From: Channallabes apus
Taxonomy: Eukaryota; Chordata; Actinopteri; Siluriformes; Clariidae
Length of the DNA: 64,000 bases
Reading direction: 5' to 3'
Assembly (NCBI GenBank): GCA_030522415.1
Contig: CM060118.1
Coordinates: 30,741,651-30,805,650 of the forward strand
Part shown: positions 34,878 to 47,173 of the stretch, piece after piece
Numbering within the stretch: position 1 is the first letter of the stretch
Layout: each line of letters starts with the position of its first letter
Notes under the pieces: model-generated
What the model was told of the DNA's origin: nothing
Databases searched by the model: none
The model's input: the letters and a program-made list of their open reading frames with translations, nothing else
Translations under genes and position numbers: made by a program

Positions 34878-36261
34878 GTATTACTAAACTTTTAAACTTA
34901 AGTTTTTTCACGCTTGGTTAATCTGTGAAAGTGGTTAAAAGTTCAGTTTAAAACTTCACTGCAGACTAGCCAGAGCATTAGCCTCCTTACAAGCTGAAGT
35001 TAGTTGATACCTGGTTTGAACTCCTGCAAGATAGTTATTATTTTTACTTGTCTAGCTAAAACGCATTGCTACTGTTTGCAGTTCCTAATTGTCTAACTCC
35101 TCTCTGAAACAGGACAAGAGCCTGAACATGAACGCTGTCCACCTGAACAGTATGTTGGAGAAGAAGGCGGTGGGGGCGCCGGTCACGGCCTCTGCTCTCG
35201 CTAACAACTGCTCGTACTCGCAGGGATTTTTCCGGCGCAACTCGACGAGCAACGCTGACTGCACAAACAACGGCAACAAGTACACGGCCACATGCTACAG
35301 CAACATGAAAGAGAGCTCGAGCAGCACCGCCATCATGAACAAGGAGAACAAGTTCCGTGAGCGCGCCTACAGCGAGACGAGCGAGCGCAGTCAGCAGCTG
35401 CAGGCGCTGCAGCAGAAGCCAGGCTCGCAGATCAACTCGACCCGCTACAAGACCGAATTGTGCCGACCCTTCGAGGAAAACGGCGCCTGCAAGTACGGCG
35501 AGAAGTGCCAGTTTGCGCACGGCTACCACGAGCTGCGCAGTCTATCCCGCCACCCCAAATACAAGACGGAGCCGTGCCGCACTTTCCACACCATCGGCTT
35601 CTGCCCGTACGGTCCGCGCTGCCACTTTATCCACAACGCGGATGAGCGCAGACCCGCTCCGGCCAACGCCAACATGCCGCCCGAACTCAAGTCGAGCCGG
35701 GAGCTGATCCAGCAACAGGCTGCTGCCGCCGCGGCTTTCCGGGACAGACCCAAACTCCACCACAGCCTGAGCTTCTCCGGCTTCTCCACACAGCACGGTC
35801 TGGACTCCGCTCTCATCGACAGCCCCACGTCCCGCACTCCCCCACCGCCTTCTTCCTCCGACGCGTCTCGAGCCACCAGCGGGCCGTTTTTCGAAGACGT
35901 TCTAGCGCCGAGCGCTAATGGCGGCTTCTCGTCGTTCGCCGCGCAGGACCTGAAGGCGCTGCTCGCCCCTCTGGCCGTGCACGCACATGGCGGCTACCAG
36001 TCTAACCCCGCGTATTACAGCAACTTCCAGACCGCCATGGGACCTCCTTCACCGCCATACAGCCTCGGGCCCTTGCAGCGCCTGTCCGAGTCGCCGGTGT
36101 TCGACTCGCCCCCCAGCCCGTATGACTCGATGTCAGACCGGGACAGCTACGCCAGCGGCTCGCTCAGCTCTTCAGGAAGTCTCAGCGGATCCGAGTCGCC
36201 CATCTTGGACGCCGGGAGACGTTTGCCAATCTTCAGCAGGCTGTCGATTTCCGATGATTAA
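34827..36261 (+). CDS. zfp36l2: ZFP36L2 (TIS11D), mRNA-decay CCCH zinc-finger protein
   Basis: Two coding exons, 34827-34877 and 35113-36261, give 399 aa. The protein binds AU-rich elements in mRNA 3'UTRs and recruits the CCR4-NOT deadenylase, mainly in the cytoplasm. The N-terminus [17 protein letters not shown] is the family's first exon. Two CX8CX5CX3H fingers follow: C134, C143, C149, H153 and C172, C181, C187, H191, preceded by RYKTEL and KYKTEP. Also typical are [12 protein letters not shown], the [10 protein letters not shown] serine motif, [23 protein letters not shown] and the C-terminal [14 protein letters not shown] that contacts CNOT1. [12 protein letters not shown] with SLSGSESP marks it as L2 rather than L1. 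The start at 34827 has G at -3; an in-frame ATG 13 codons upstream has a poor context. Leucine in the second lead-in motif is replaced by proline. Confidence 0.96.
34878..35112 (+). other. ZFP36L2 intron (235 nt)
   Basis: A single phase-0 intron from GTATTA to CTGAAACAG, at the position conserved throughout the ZFP36 family. Confidence 0.9.
35113..36261 (+). CDS. zfp36l2: ZFP36L2 exon 2
   Basis: Begins [20 protein letters not shown], carries both zinc fingers and the whole C-terminal region, and ends with TAA at 36259-36261. It is strikingly GC-rich compared with the surrounding DNA. Confidence 0.96.
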   Translation, partial: DKSLNMNAVHLNSMLEKKAVGAPVTASALANNCSYSQGFFRRNSTSNADCTNNGNKYTATCYSNMKESSSSTAIMNKENKFRERAYSETSERSQQLQALQQKPGSQINSTRYKTELCRPFEENGACKYGEKCQFAHGYHELRSLSRHPKYKTEPCRTFHTIGFCPYGPRCHFIHNADERRPAPANANMPPELKSSRELIQQQAAAAAAFRDRPKLHHSLSFSGFSTQHGLDSALIDSPTSRTPPPPSSSDASRATSGPFFEDVLAPSANGGFSSFAAQDLKALLAPLAVHAHGGYQSNPAYYSNFQTAMGPPSPPYSLGPLQRLSESPVFDSPPSPYDSMSDRDSYASGSLSSSGSLSGSESPILDAGRRLPIFSRLSISDD

Positions 36262-38290
36262 TATGTTAGCCTGGTTGGTTTCGTTATTTTTCCTTCAGTG
36301 TGTGTGGGATTTTTGCCCTGCTCTTTATTTCTGTAACGGACTGGAGAACTTCCTAAAGTTAACCGTTATTAAAATGGCGTCTCACCAGCGACGTGTAACT
36401 AGACGGACTTTAAAAGTAAAGAAATAACCACGGGCAGAATGACTCGTCAGACTCTTGGTGTGGCATTAGAGTTCTTTTTGTTCTGTTTCTTTTCTGTTTT
36501 TCTGCTCGAACCGATAGCTATGAAAGTAGATATCGACCGAAGGCATTCCACCGGTGACTCTGACCAGCATACAGTCGCAGTGTTTTGGCTTTATTACGCC
36601 ATCACACTTTCCGGAGACATGGTTTTTGTGCACAAAACTTTTAAACGTGAAAGACGGAGAGATTTAAGTTGTTTTTTCCCTCCATACTACCAAGAATATG
36701 CCTTGACAAAAGTTCGCAAAGTAGCCTATGTATGCGCTTCTGAACGCTTAAAAAAAACAAACTTCCATTCCAAAAGTTGAACCAGTTTGTCGGTCACAGC
36801 GCCACCCAGTGGTTCGGTTGGGTTAGTTTAGTGTTGTTGCTTAGCTGAAGCACTCTTGTTCGGTCTGTTGGGAAAATCACTGCTGATGGTTGAATATATA
36901 TTTTTTAGCTGTTTTGAGCGATTACATAGCAGTACATAACTGGCTATGACCTATTTAACTTATTTATTATCTTGTGAAAAGTATAGGCTACATTTGTAAT
37001 TGTGTCCATACTGTATTTATCAAGTTTGTTGAAGCAATAGATCTATATTCTTTTATTATGTTTAAATTATGATCGCCATTATTAATCTACATAAAGTGGA
37101 GTGTATGTTCTTTTTTTTTCACAGTAATATATTTTTGTTTGGTCTTCTTTTGTAACTTCACTTTGTTATTTTATTGTAAATGAGTAAAAAAAAAACTTAA
37201 TTTAAGAGATTGTATGTGATATTTATTTCATTAATTTTGTTTCCTTGTTTACGTACATTTAAAAAAAAAAATCATTTTCTTGATTTGCCGTTTGTTGGGA
37301 TCTTGCTTGTGGAAGACGTTTTCCCCCAACTTTTTTTTTTTTTTTTAATATCCGTAGAGATGATGTCCCTTATTTCTATAGAATGTATAAACCATGTGGT
37401 TGTTTTGACAACGTCCAAACTAGTCGTGATCATTCTTTAAGAAATCAGACTTGTGTGACAATGATCCCAAGTGAATAAATTAACCAAAAAGTATTTTCTT
37501 TTTTCTTTTCCTTTCCTTGTAATGCACAGAGCCAGTCTAGGACTCCTGCCATGTGCTTTAAGAATGTAGCAATCCCAAGCCCCAGTATTACTGCCTTAGT
37601 GCCTAAGGGGTCCACCACCATACATGCCTTAATATTAACCAAATAAAGTATTTTGATACAAGTCATTGTTTTACACATACAGAAACTGAATGTAGGTTTG
37701 AATTTAAACTTTTTTTGGAAGGTTGTTACCACTTGTCAAAAGAGAGGCCTTGGAGCAACCAGCAAAGCTCCCCCCCCCCCCCCCCAATTTTGTTTCTTTA
37801 GAACCCCCCATTCCTGTAGACTTTAGTTGGACTCTTTGTTTTCTTGATTGCCTTTTGATATGGTATTGGTCTAAGGGTTCTGAACTTGCTGGCTGGAAAA
37901 GAGGTTGTACACATTTTGCATGTACATAGTAGGTACAGGGGCTGGGCACTATGTACTTTTTCTTGACTACTTTATCAGAAGTAAAGCTTTTTGAATGTAA
38001 CTTCAAATGGACAAAAAAAGATGAGACATACTTTTTTTTTTTTTTTTTTTTTTGAGGGGGAATCAGTTCACTACAAGTTGGGTGTGAGACTGTTAACTTT
38101 TGTACTGTACATTTTTTCTTTTTGTAGTTCTCCCAATAAAATTTGGAAAAAAGTGATCGAATGTGCCCCATGTGGTTGTCATTGCTCTCTCGTGTAAGTC
38201 CTGCTTCTTTAAAACATTTGTGCTCACAAAATGCAGACACATGCTTCCATTCCATCTGAAGAAACAAAATAAAGCATATTTCTCAGGTTT
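36262..38290 (+). other. ZFP36L2 3'UTR with AU-rich elements
   Basis: About 2 kb of AT-rich DNA after the stop codon. It has the nonamer TTATTTATT at 36960-36968 and TATTTAT heptamers at 37014-37020 and 37220-37226, the sites preferred by TTP-family fingers. The end is inferred from poly(A) signals at 38135 and 38268. Confidence 0.7.
38135..38273 (+). terminator. Candidate ZFP36L2 poly(A) signals
   Basis: AATAAA hexamers at 38135-38140 and 38268-38273 are the most distal. Earlier ones at 37474-37479 and 37642-37647 could give a shorter 3'UTR that would still keep the AU-rich elements. Confidence 0.55.
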
Positions 38291-39306
38291 AGCCTTTGCT
38301 TTCAGATGGATATCAGAAGTTATGAGTTAAACAGTAACCTTTAGTTAGTAAATTCTGAGTCCATCAAATAGCAAAAGGTTTTAAGCTGGTAAAGTACAAG
38401 TTCTGCTAGTTTTAGACCATAGTTCTTTTAGACTATATCCTCTTCCCTCATTCCTGTTTTTTAAAGGTAAGCTGGAGTTTGGTTAGCTCAAAATGAATTT
38501 TGGCTCACGTAAACTGACCTAAACACTAATTTGTTATACATGACAGCAATTTCCTGTTTAATGATGCTGTAAGGACTCAAATATTTCCTTTAAAAAAAGG
38601 GGGGGGGGGAAAGGTGTGGTTCTGTAAGCACACACCAGCAGATAGCGGCTCTCAGGTCAGGGTAAGCTGGCTGACACGTTCAGTCTTATTTGTCTTTTGC
38701 CCTCATTTAGAAGCCTTAAAATGATTTGAGTAGTATAGTACTTTTGATTAGTTATCAGCGCCGGCAAGTCATTAAGAAAATAAAGGGTCCGGAATCAATC
38801 TAGTGCCAAGAGCTCGGCATGATAAGGAGGAGTGATAACATCTTGGAGCAAATATTTACAGAGTCCTGCTGCATTTCATAATGAAGTGTTTATAACAGGA
38901 CCCAAACGAACTGCTTCAAGCCAAGTAGGCTTTACCCATGTGTGTGTGTGAGCACTTTATTACAAATCTTTATTGATGATATGGTGTACTTTTTATTGGC
39001 ATTATTTAAATAGTTCTTGTTAGTGTTTGGAATTACAGTTTGAGAGGTTGGACCTTTTAAACATGGTTAAAAAGCTCCTACAATGACAGGAAATACTGGA
39101 CTTCTGATTATGGCAGGAAGAGCTGGTCCCTCACCCACGCCCATTTACATCCCTTCTCTCCTCTGCTGTTTTTGTCTTTTTTTTATGAGAGCTTTCTGTT
39201 GGTCCATTCAGCTCCTGGAAGTCTTTTCTATTTGTGCCATAGTGTTTTCCTGAGTAGTTTCGGGGCATCCTCAAATACTGGTCAGTAAGAAAACGACCTG
39301 CTGTTA

Positions 39307-39338
<32 letters not shown>

Positions 39339-39834
39339 GAACTTTTACAACTTAGACTGCTGATTGAAACTCAGGAAGCAAAGTATGAAGCTTAATGAAT
39401 GTAGTGAAGCAGCCAGTCTGATGTAGAAACACGTTTGTTATATGCTGTCAAAAATTCCCTGTCTATAAGATCAGACATTCCTTCTCCAGATCAGTGCTTT
39501 CTCATTGAGCAATGGCTAAATGACTAAAAAGTGACAGTCCCATATTCCGTACTCTCAAAGTGCTGCTTCTTCCTATAAGCTCCAGTCGCTCTCCAATACA
39601 CAAATATTTACGCATTATGTGTGTGAGATCAGTGTTTATATTCGTATGGCCACTGGGTCTGAGCTTTGATGACATCCATAAACGAGGCAGAATGTGTATG
39701 TGTCTCATAAGCTATTTCTTCAATTTGCTAACACGGGTGGCACACATGGATTGTACAGACCTATGAATCATGTTATGCGGTCACACAGTGCAGACATGGT
39801 CCGTGAGCAGTAGCTTGTGAATATAATGAACGTA
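38291..39834. other. Non-coding stretch downstream of ZFP36L2
   Basis: A (GT)n run lies at about 39309-39338. Segment 38620-38900 is free of simple repeats and transposon text and is the most plausible place here for a ZFP36L2 enhancer, without direct evidence. No gene seen. Confidence 0.4.
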
Positions 39835-40440
39835 TACACTGATCAGCTACAATACTCACACCACCGGAGAAAAAGAACTGGACTTGTGGTCTTCTTTACA
39901 GGTGCAGAGGCACTTTTGATTCGGTGAAGCTGCTTTGACCGTTGTTAAAAGCTCTATACAAATACATGAATAATAATTGACAGGGACAGAATCCAAGTTA
40001 CTTGAAGTCCAGTGTGAAGTTTCCACAATCAGTGATGATTTGGAGTGCCATGTCATCTGCTGGTGTTGGGACATTGTGTTTTATCAAGTGCAAAGTCAAT
40101 GCAGCGATATACCAGGAGAATTTAGAGCACGTCTGGCTTCTGTCTGCTGACAAGCTTTATGATTATTTCCTTTTCCAGCAGGATTTACCACCTGCCCACA
40201 GTGCCAAAACTACCAATAATTGGTTTGCTAACCATGATATTACTGTGCTTGGCTGGCCAGCCCACTCATTTGACCTGAGAGAATTTATGGGATTATTGTC
40301 AAAAGGAAGATGAAAATCACCCGACCCAACAATAAAGACGAGTAGAAGGCTACTATCAAAGCTACCTGGTTTTCAATAACGCATCAGCAGTGCTACAGGA
40401 TGATTGCCTCTGTGCTATGTTACATTGATAATTAATGGCA
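39835..40440 (+). mobile_element. Decayed Tc1-like element, same family as 25620-26515
   Basis: Frame 40002-40313 reads KSSVKFPQSVMIWSAMSSAG, VGTLCFIKCKVNAAIYQENL and FLFQQDLPPAHSAKTTNNWF (second catalytic D), then NHDITVLGWPAHSFDLREF, where the NPIENLW block with the catalytic E is lost. The start carries ACACTGATCAGCTACAATAC, the end sequence of another fish element family, so two relics may be joined here. Confidence 0.8.
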
Positions 40441-41523
40441 AAGGAGCCTTGGCCAAATGTAGAGTGTGTACATGAACATACCTTTCAAAAGTTGGACCTT
40501 CCTTCCTTCCTTCCTTCCTCACTTCCTTCCTATGGCCTTGTTTTTGTTTTTTTCTTCTTTATTCTGTCATCTTGTTGCATAGTTTGGATATTATTCCTTT
40601 GTTTTATGAGTTTCCTTCAGTTACTCCAATTTCCTAACTTGACCCCCCCCCCCCACCCTCCCACCCCACAGATTTTGTTCCTAGATCCTTGTGTGTGCGA
40701 ATGAATTTCTATCATTAATACTCAAAATTACACATATATAAATGGATCTTTTTTAAAACACACACACACACATCTTCAGTTTTCACAACAACATGATAGC
40801 AGCTATAAACTATCATAGTTAATACCATAGTTTCATTTTAGACCTTTATAAAATAGCCGGATTATATTATTATCTGAAACTCTTCTCTCGAATCCGGTAT
40901 TTCCTTTTCCCCACATGCAAGTCCTCGGTTTCATGAGTCACCTCTCCTTCCTTGTTCTTGACATAACACTTAGTAACAGTTAAGGTATTTGTGGTGATGG
41001 ACAGGTTTGGAGTTCAGGGGGACACGACGAGGGGAACTCACGCGAGGCATGACTCACGCGAAAGATCCAGTAAAGTACAGTATGTGAAAGCCAACACTGC
41101 TGGTGTCGACACTGAAAAATCTAATATTATGCTTTATTGAGCACAGCATTTCAAAAACACTATACTGCTGTGGAATATACATTTATTGTACTTGTCCTTT
41201 CCACACATTAGAGAGTAAGACAGGCCTTTAAGGCTTGTAACTGCTCTATGAATGTAAATTAGTATTTTGCATGTACCATTATATCTGTTGTATATTGTCA
41301 CAGTACAGTCTTGTTGGATAGGAAAGTGTTTGAGGGTCACACGAGGGAAATACATTGATACTGAGCTGCTGGGTGAAACTTTCCACATGCAAGTATTGTA
41401 GGACAGCCTTATGAGTATTAATACAATAACACATTTGATTCACATCACAGTGTGCCAAAGCAGGGTGCAGAAAATCCTTACCACTCAAGGTCAGAGTTTC
41501 ACATCACTGAGACACAATCACAC

Positions 41524-41561
<38 letters not shown>

Positions 41562-41785
41562 ACGTACACCGTGCATCAACATATTTAGGAGATTCAGAAG
41601 TTGGGACCATAAGTGTCGGCTTAATGTGAAAAATTAACGGCCTTGTTTGCTTTGCCAATTCCTTGGCAGCGGTCAGGTTGATGATTGGTGTCATTTGCGT
41701 TAATTGCTCTGTAAATACTTTTTTTTTGCTTCCAGGCAAAATCCTTCAGCTAGGCTACTTTATCACTGACAGTGTTCACAAAGTA
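40441..41785. other. Non-coding stretch with simple repeats
   Basis: Holds a CTTC run (40498-40521), C-rich text at 40643-40668 and (CT)16 at 41528-41559. No gene recognised. Confidence 0.45.
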
Positions 41786-42070
41786 CTTACATACACTCAG
41801 CGTCTACTTTATTTTATTTGCAAGCTCACGGAATTCTTTAATCAGCCAAGCAGCACAACAGATAAAAGCATGCAGATACAGGTGAAGAGCTCCGGTTCAT
41901 TTTTACATCAAACATAAGAATGGGGAAAAAATATAAGATCTTTGTGATTTGGATCGTGGCATGACTGTTGGAACCAGATGGTTTGGGCTGCTTTGAATAT
42001 TCCACAATCAACAGTTTCTACACAGTTTACACATAATGGTATGAAAAACAAACACAAAACATTGAGTGAT
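41786..42070 (+). mobile_element. Degenerate Tc1-like element 5' fragment
   Basis: TCTACTTTATTTTATTTGCA, GAATTCTTTAATCAGCCAA, AATGGGGAAAAAA and GTGATTTGGATCGTGGCATG, with GACTGTTGG..CCAGATGG, follow the order of a widespread fish DNA-transposon family (start of transposase MGK..DL.DFDRGMVVGAR). The rest of the transposase is missing. Confidence 0.6.
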
Positions 42071-42289
42071 TGACAATATGTGAGGGAGTGTATATTTATG
42101 CCCCAACATACTCTTTTATTTTCTTTGTTATCTAACTTATATTTTAGATGGTACGTTTTACCTCTGTGCTGGAAGTATGAGGGTTATTTATCTATCAGGG
42201 GAATGTAGCCCATAAATTAATTTTGTATTTTAAAGACTTATGTAGGAGGCAGAACATTCACAATGTTTCTTCAGTAACTGCTCTATTCA

Positions 42290-42290
<1 letters not shown>

Positions 42291-42349
<59 letters not shown>
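42291..42349. repeat. (GATA)n microsatellite, about 59 bp
   Basis: Uninterrupted TAGA/GATA tetranucleotides, about 14-15 units. Confidence 0.97.
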
Positions 42350-42499
42350 GTTGGACAAACGTTTGGATGATTCTACTTTATAGAACAATATTGGATATTT
42401 CATAACTATAAAATTACACATATGGAACAAGATAATCATGCAACAGCAGTCAGTTGTTATTTTAAGAAAGAAAGGTCACCTGTTCTGGAATAGTTCTCG

Positions 42500-43290
42500 C
42501 AAGAACTGTATTGTCACATGCATTTGCAAAAACCATCAAGCACCATGATGAAATTGGAGGCAAGACCAAAACTTACCTCATTTAGAGTTACCAGCCTTAG
42601 TGGTTTAAGTAGTTTAATGGTTAAAGTAGAGTTCAGCCAGGTGATGGTTGTGGAAAAGGAAGCTGGACCTGAACCCTCTAGATGGTGCAACTTTTCCTCT
42701 ACTTTCAAGGAGGTCAAAAGGTTTGTGACAAGGGTGGGAGAAGTCTCTGATACTGAAGATATTTACAGTGGTTAAGGTGTTCAATGGCTGGTAATTGGGT
42801 TCCAATGATGTGCTGGGTGCTTTTCACCACCTTTTGCAATGAATTCCTTTCACCATCGATCTGCTATACCAGACTGTTAAAGGGTTGGCCAGGATGCTCT
42901 CAGTGATAAAACATTAGAACAGATTCTTGGAGATGTGAACACCCAAGAACTTGAAGCCAGGGACACATTTCAGTTCAGTCCCATTGATGTAGATGTGTCT
43001 GTGGATTTTGATCTCCAGAAATCCACATTGAGCACTTTGGTTTCCTTGCCATTAACGGTGAGGTTTTTAAAGGACAGGCTTTCTCTATTCTGTCCAGGGT
43101 CATGGATACCATCTGGGAAAGGGGTACCAGAGCACCACTCACACCCCATTTACACAAAGAGCATAGACCAGTCCATCTACTAGCATGTTTGTGAAATCCA
43201 GAGAACCTGGAAGAAACCCTTGAAAGAACATAGGAAACTCTGTCATGTGGCAGAGTGCAGCTGTAAGGTTGCAAGGCTATCAGTTGCACC
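42500..43290 (-). mobile_element. Possible LINE reverse-transcriptase relic
   Basis: On the + strand, phrases such as GAGGTCAAAAGGTTTGTGAC, CCATCGATCTGCTATACCAG and GGCCAGGATGCTCTCAGTG resemble the reverse complement of fish L2/Rex-like LINE coding DNA. On the minus strand a decayed NGKETKVLNVDF corresponds to the usual N.KTKE.VVDF motif of such reverse transcriptases. Many stops are present. The class is tentative. Confidence 0.45.
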
Positions 43291-43654
43291 AACAGCCAGG
43301 TTTAAAAATGGAAGATTTAGATATTTTTTTTTTTTACAAGCACTTGTAGTATTTTATTATTAATATTTTCAAATGTGCTTGCAAAACTATGGAAGCCAGA
43401 TTTACACATCAAGTAAGTCTTGGTTGATCAATTACGATATGGCTAAGGATGTGAAAAGTTTGTCAAATGTATTATTGCTCCCATTAATCACTGGAACAAA
43501 GTGTATCGTTGGTAGTAGGGAAAGAGTGAAAGTCAGAAACTCTTACCGAACCTCGAATGCAAAGCTTGCACCCTTTAAAGACCAGCTGGCTAAACTAGGT
43601 CACACCTTGTGAGAGATCCAATAAAAGAGGTGTCTTTAAATAAACCCTGACCCT

Positions 43655-43689
<35 letters not shown>

Positions 43690-44408
43690 CAAATAGACTC
43701 CTATCTCCTTGTCGACACACTCCTCAAGCTCTGACACCATAACTTTCTGACACACAGTAATGTACACAGATGCATATAAAAAGGTACCTCTACCCGTATT
43801 TTCGCAAAAGCTATATCGGTTCTGTTTGGGTCTAATCAAAACACAGACATGAACCATGCTAGTACACCCACCTTCAAACAGTAAGGTAACAGAGCAGCAT
43901 AGTATGGAAGTGCACATACGTCTGTCTTTAAGTGCATTTGTAACAGGTTATTAAAGCAGCTCATGCAAGCAAGCAGACTTCATGCTCTGACTTGTGCACC
44001 TACTATTTATATTTTGAGTACAAACACAGCATGCCTCATTAGTCGAGATCATGTGCACGCATACAAAAGGTATTTCTTCGAGGTGTAGTTTAGCATGTTC
44101 AGGTTTCAGAGTTGTAACCTTCGAGTTTGTCGCCTGTGCCATGCTAGGTTGGGAATGTAGTGGGGCGCTAGCGGCTAGTCATAGTGCTAAACCATCCTTG
44201 CTCATGGTTGATTGATGACTTTGATACAACTAGGCCGTATAGTTTACTGTGACTTTTGTTCAGTGTGCTCTCGAGTTTGTGCGATGCATTTAGAGTCATC
44301 AATGAGTCCTTCACAGATTACATGACCACTCAGGGCACAAGCTGCCACATAGATAGCCTTTATGCTGAATCTAAGGCAGGTCATTCATGAAGCAAAACTT
44401 ACTGGCTA
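43291..44408. other. Non-coding stretch with a CA microsatellite
   Basis: A CA run of about 32 bp lies at 43656-43687. No gene or classified transposon recognised. Confidence 0.45.

Positions 44409-44410
<2 letters not shown>

Positions 44411-44495
<85 letters not shown>
44411..44495. repeat. Compound (TG)n(AG)n(TG)n microsatellite
   Basis: About 15 TG, 8 AG and 19 TG units in direct succession. Confidence 0.96.
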
Positions 44496-44497
<2 letters not shown>

Positions 44498-46669
44498 AGT
44501 GACTGTACACTACCTCTTCCCGAGTAAACAGTCCCCACTCTGTCGGACTACTGTACACTTAGCCAACTCACACTCTTAATGTACACACAAACACACAATG
44601 CAAGCCCACACATATTTTCTTAATTTCACTGAATATTAATTGCCATGCTATAATGCCAAACGGAGTCTCAGAACAGACAGTCAATATGCCTTGTTTATGC
44701 CTCTTTTAAAAATATATATATCTATGCATATCTTTGCTTGTCCGTCGTCCATATTTTCTATCACCAATACACCCATTCCTGCTGGGGAGGTCAGTCACCT
44801 ACAAACACAACAATCTTTGACACGTTCACCTGACCTTGACCATGCTTGTTTCAGATTACATCTTATTTGTTGATGTGAAATACATTCCCTCTACTTAACG
44901 AAACAGTACATAATTAAACGTTCAAAAAACTCACCACAAACAGCTAGAGAATAGGTTCTCACCATGCTTCTACAGTAATTCCCAGTTCCGGTTTCACCAT
45001 TAAAAAGGATAGCACAGTGATCTAGATCTGCAAGACTCGAGCTCCTGCAGTGTACAGTATGTCTTCCAACAGGAGAACTTACATAAGCCTCTTTAACTTG
45101 CTCAAATATTTAACTCATTTAAGAATCCAAACATTATGTTAAAGTGTTGTTTGTGTTTAGGCTCGAATGAGAAAAAGAACAAGACTATAATCATTCATGG
45201 CCTGCTGATCGCATGCTGACTCGTAGGAAACATTACAAATGATCGAGGCTGGTTTAAATTCTGGGGTCAGCTGTTTAAAATGGAGAGAAATCGATATCGG
45301 TCATATGAATTAGCAAGCACCTTGTTTGAGATCCAAGCCCCATCTGTTTGTGATGTTAACAAATAAGTCATGTGACGATACTCTCGAGGGCTCAAGACTC
45401 ATCCCCTCTTATCATCACATGAGTTTAGTGTGTTTAAAGAGCAGACATGACCATGCACCTGAGCCATGCAGGGTTTCAATGAAAGGTGGAGATTTCCCCC
45501 CAAATGATACTCTGATTTGGCTGGCCTGTGAATGTTTTTAAAGCCACATACCACAACCGCTTTTGCTTGGCTGCCATGTTTTAGTGTTCCTCCCTCATTC
45601 CTGGCCTTTTCCTTTCCTTGCTTGCCAGGCGTATATATGAGCTAGGTGTTGGATAAATTATTCATGAAAATGACCTTGGTTTCATTTTTGGAAAAATATT
45701 ATTAAGTATTTTGTGACTGGTCAAGGATCTTGGCATTTGTTGGTTGGACTAAGTTCCTCATGTATAAGAGGATGTTATATTCAAGGTGATTCCCAGTGCA
45801 GACAGTTTGCAGCATTTCATTTCACATTTCACATTTCACTGCATTATTCATTAAAAAAAATATATTTTTTTAAAAAGAAAAATGAAAAACACTGTGTTTT
45901 TAGTTGGCTACCTAATCAGACGAGGATCATGTGGGAGAGAGAGTGTGTATTTGTAAAAGCGTCATGGCTATTGACTTTAGACAACGCAACCAAACTTTCT
46001 GTAGATTTGATACGGCCACTCTTTCAACTGTAAACACTACAGTTATAAAAGACTCTTTGCAGAGAAACAGTAGGCGTTTCTCATAAAGTAGACATTTCCT
46101 AATCATGTAGGTGTTTCCCAGATGTTGGACAAGTAACATGATGTGAAATCTGATTAATGTTCATGGAGTGTTAAACTCTAAATCCCCAATTTCTATATAT
46201 TGTATATACAGTATGTCCTTGTAAGGTCTACCTACTGTATGATGATCATTAGGTATACTTCTTTTGCCAAATTTCTTCTTATTTCCTTCACAGTTATCAG
46301 GTTCTGATATAGAGCAAAATTATAATGAAATGATAAGACATACACCATGAGAAGGTTAAATTAAACATAATTCAGTTGTTAGATTCAAAACGTACCTTGT
46401 GAAATAAGAAAGCTAGGTTGGTCTAAACTAGCCTATTGCAAACATGCACTCAACGTCTCGTGCTGAAGAATGAGCAAGCCTAGATACTGTAGCAGCTTAA
46501 TGTGAGGTGACACGTTTATTACTGCATACAACTTCTATAAGCTAAAGCTAATCTTTGAAATGGCTGAGAGAAATGTGGAAAATGTGTGAGTAACCACTGA
46601 TAGAATTAGATGATGATATTTACTAGGGGTAGCTACCGTACATTTTACCTGTATTACAATAATATAGCA
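44496..46669. other. Non-coding stretch, nothing recognised
   Basis: AT-rich, with short unsupported open frames only. TTTCACATTTCACATTTCAC at about 45818-45837 is a small tandem run. Confidence 0.4.
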
Positions 46670-47044
46670 TGAAATAACCAGGCGGCACGGTGGTGTAGTG
46701 GTTAGCACTGTCGCCTTGCACCTCCAGGGTCCAGGGTTCGATTCCCGTCTCTGTGTGCATGGAGTTTGCATGTTCTCCCCGTGCTTGGTGGGTTTCCTCC
46801 GGGTACTCCGGTTTCCTCCCACAGTCCAAAGATATGCAGGTTAGGCTAATTGGCGTTCCCAAATTGCCCGTAGTGTGTGATTGTGAGTGTGTGTGTGTGT
46901 GTGTGTGCCCTGCGATGGATTGGCACCCTGTCCAGGGTGTACCCCGCCTAGTGCCCGAAGTCTCCTGGGATAGGCTCCAGGTCCCCGCGACCCTGAACCC
47001 AGGATTAAGCGGTATAGAGAATGAATGAATGAATGAAATAACCA
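46670..47044 (+). repeat. tRNA-headed SINE, copy 2
   Basis: The body 46681-47033 is flanked by the 11-bp target duplication TGAAATAACCA (46670-46680 and 47034-47044). The head GGCGGCACGG is followed by an A box, TGGTGTAGTGG (46691-46701), and a B box, GGTTCGATTCC (46735-46745), the internal RNA polymerase III promoter. A conserved fish SINE body, a (GT)n stretch and a GAATG tail follow. Confidence 0.92.
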
Positions 47045-47173
47045 TAGTTTCCATAAATGGATCAATAGATCAAAGTGACTTTTAAGTTTCTCATTAGTTT
47101 TCTCCCCCATTAGTGTTAGCATAATTGTAAGTGTTGTATTATAAATTTTCTAATGCAGTAATGTACTAATTTC

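Noticed and set aside
35056..35529. Long minus-strand frame opposite ZFP36L2 exon 2
   Set aside because: A shadow of the GC-rich ZFP36L2 coding sequence; the + strand frame carries all the recognised motifs.
36439..36780. 113-codon open frame after ZFP36L2
   Set aside because: It lies in the 3'UTR, with no known domain or start context. Best explained as a chance open frame.
46681..46760. tRNA gene
   Set aside because: A and B boxes are present, but the anticodon arm and acceptor stem do not form a proper tRNA, and the sequence continues into a SINE body with target duplications.
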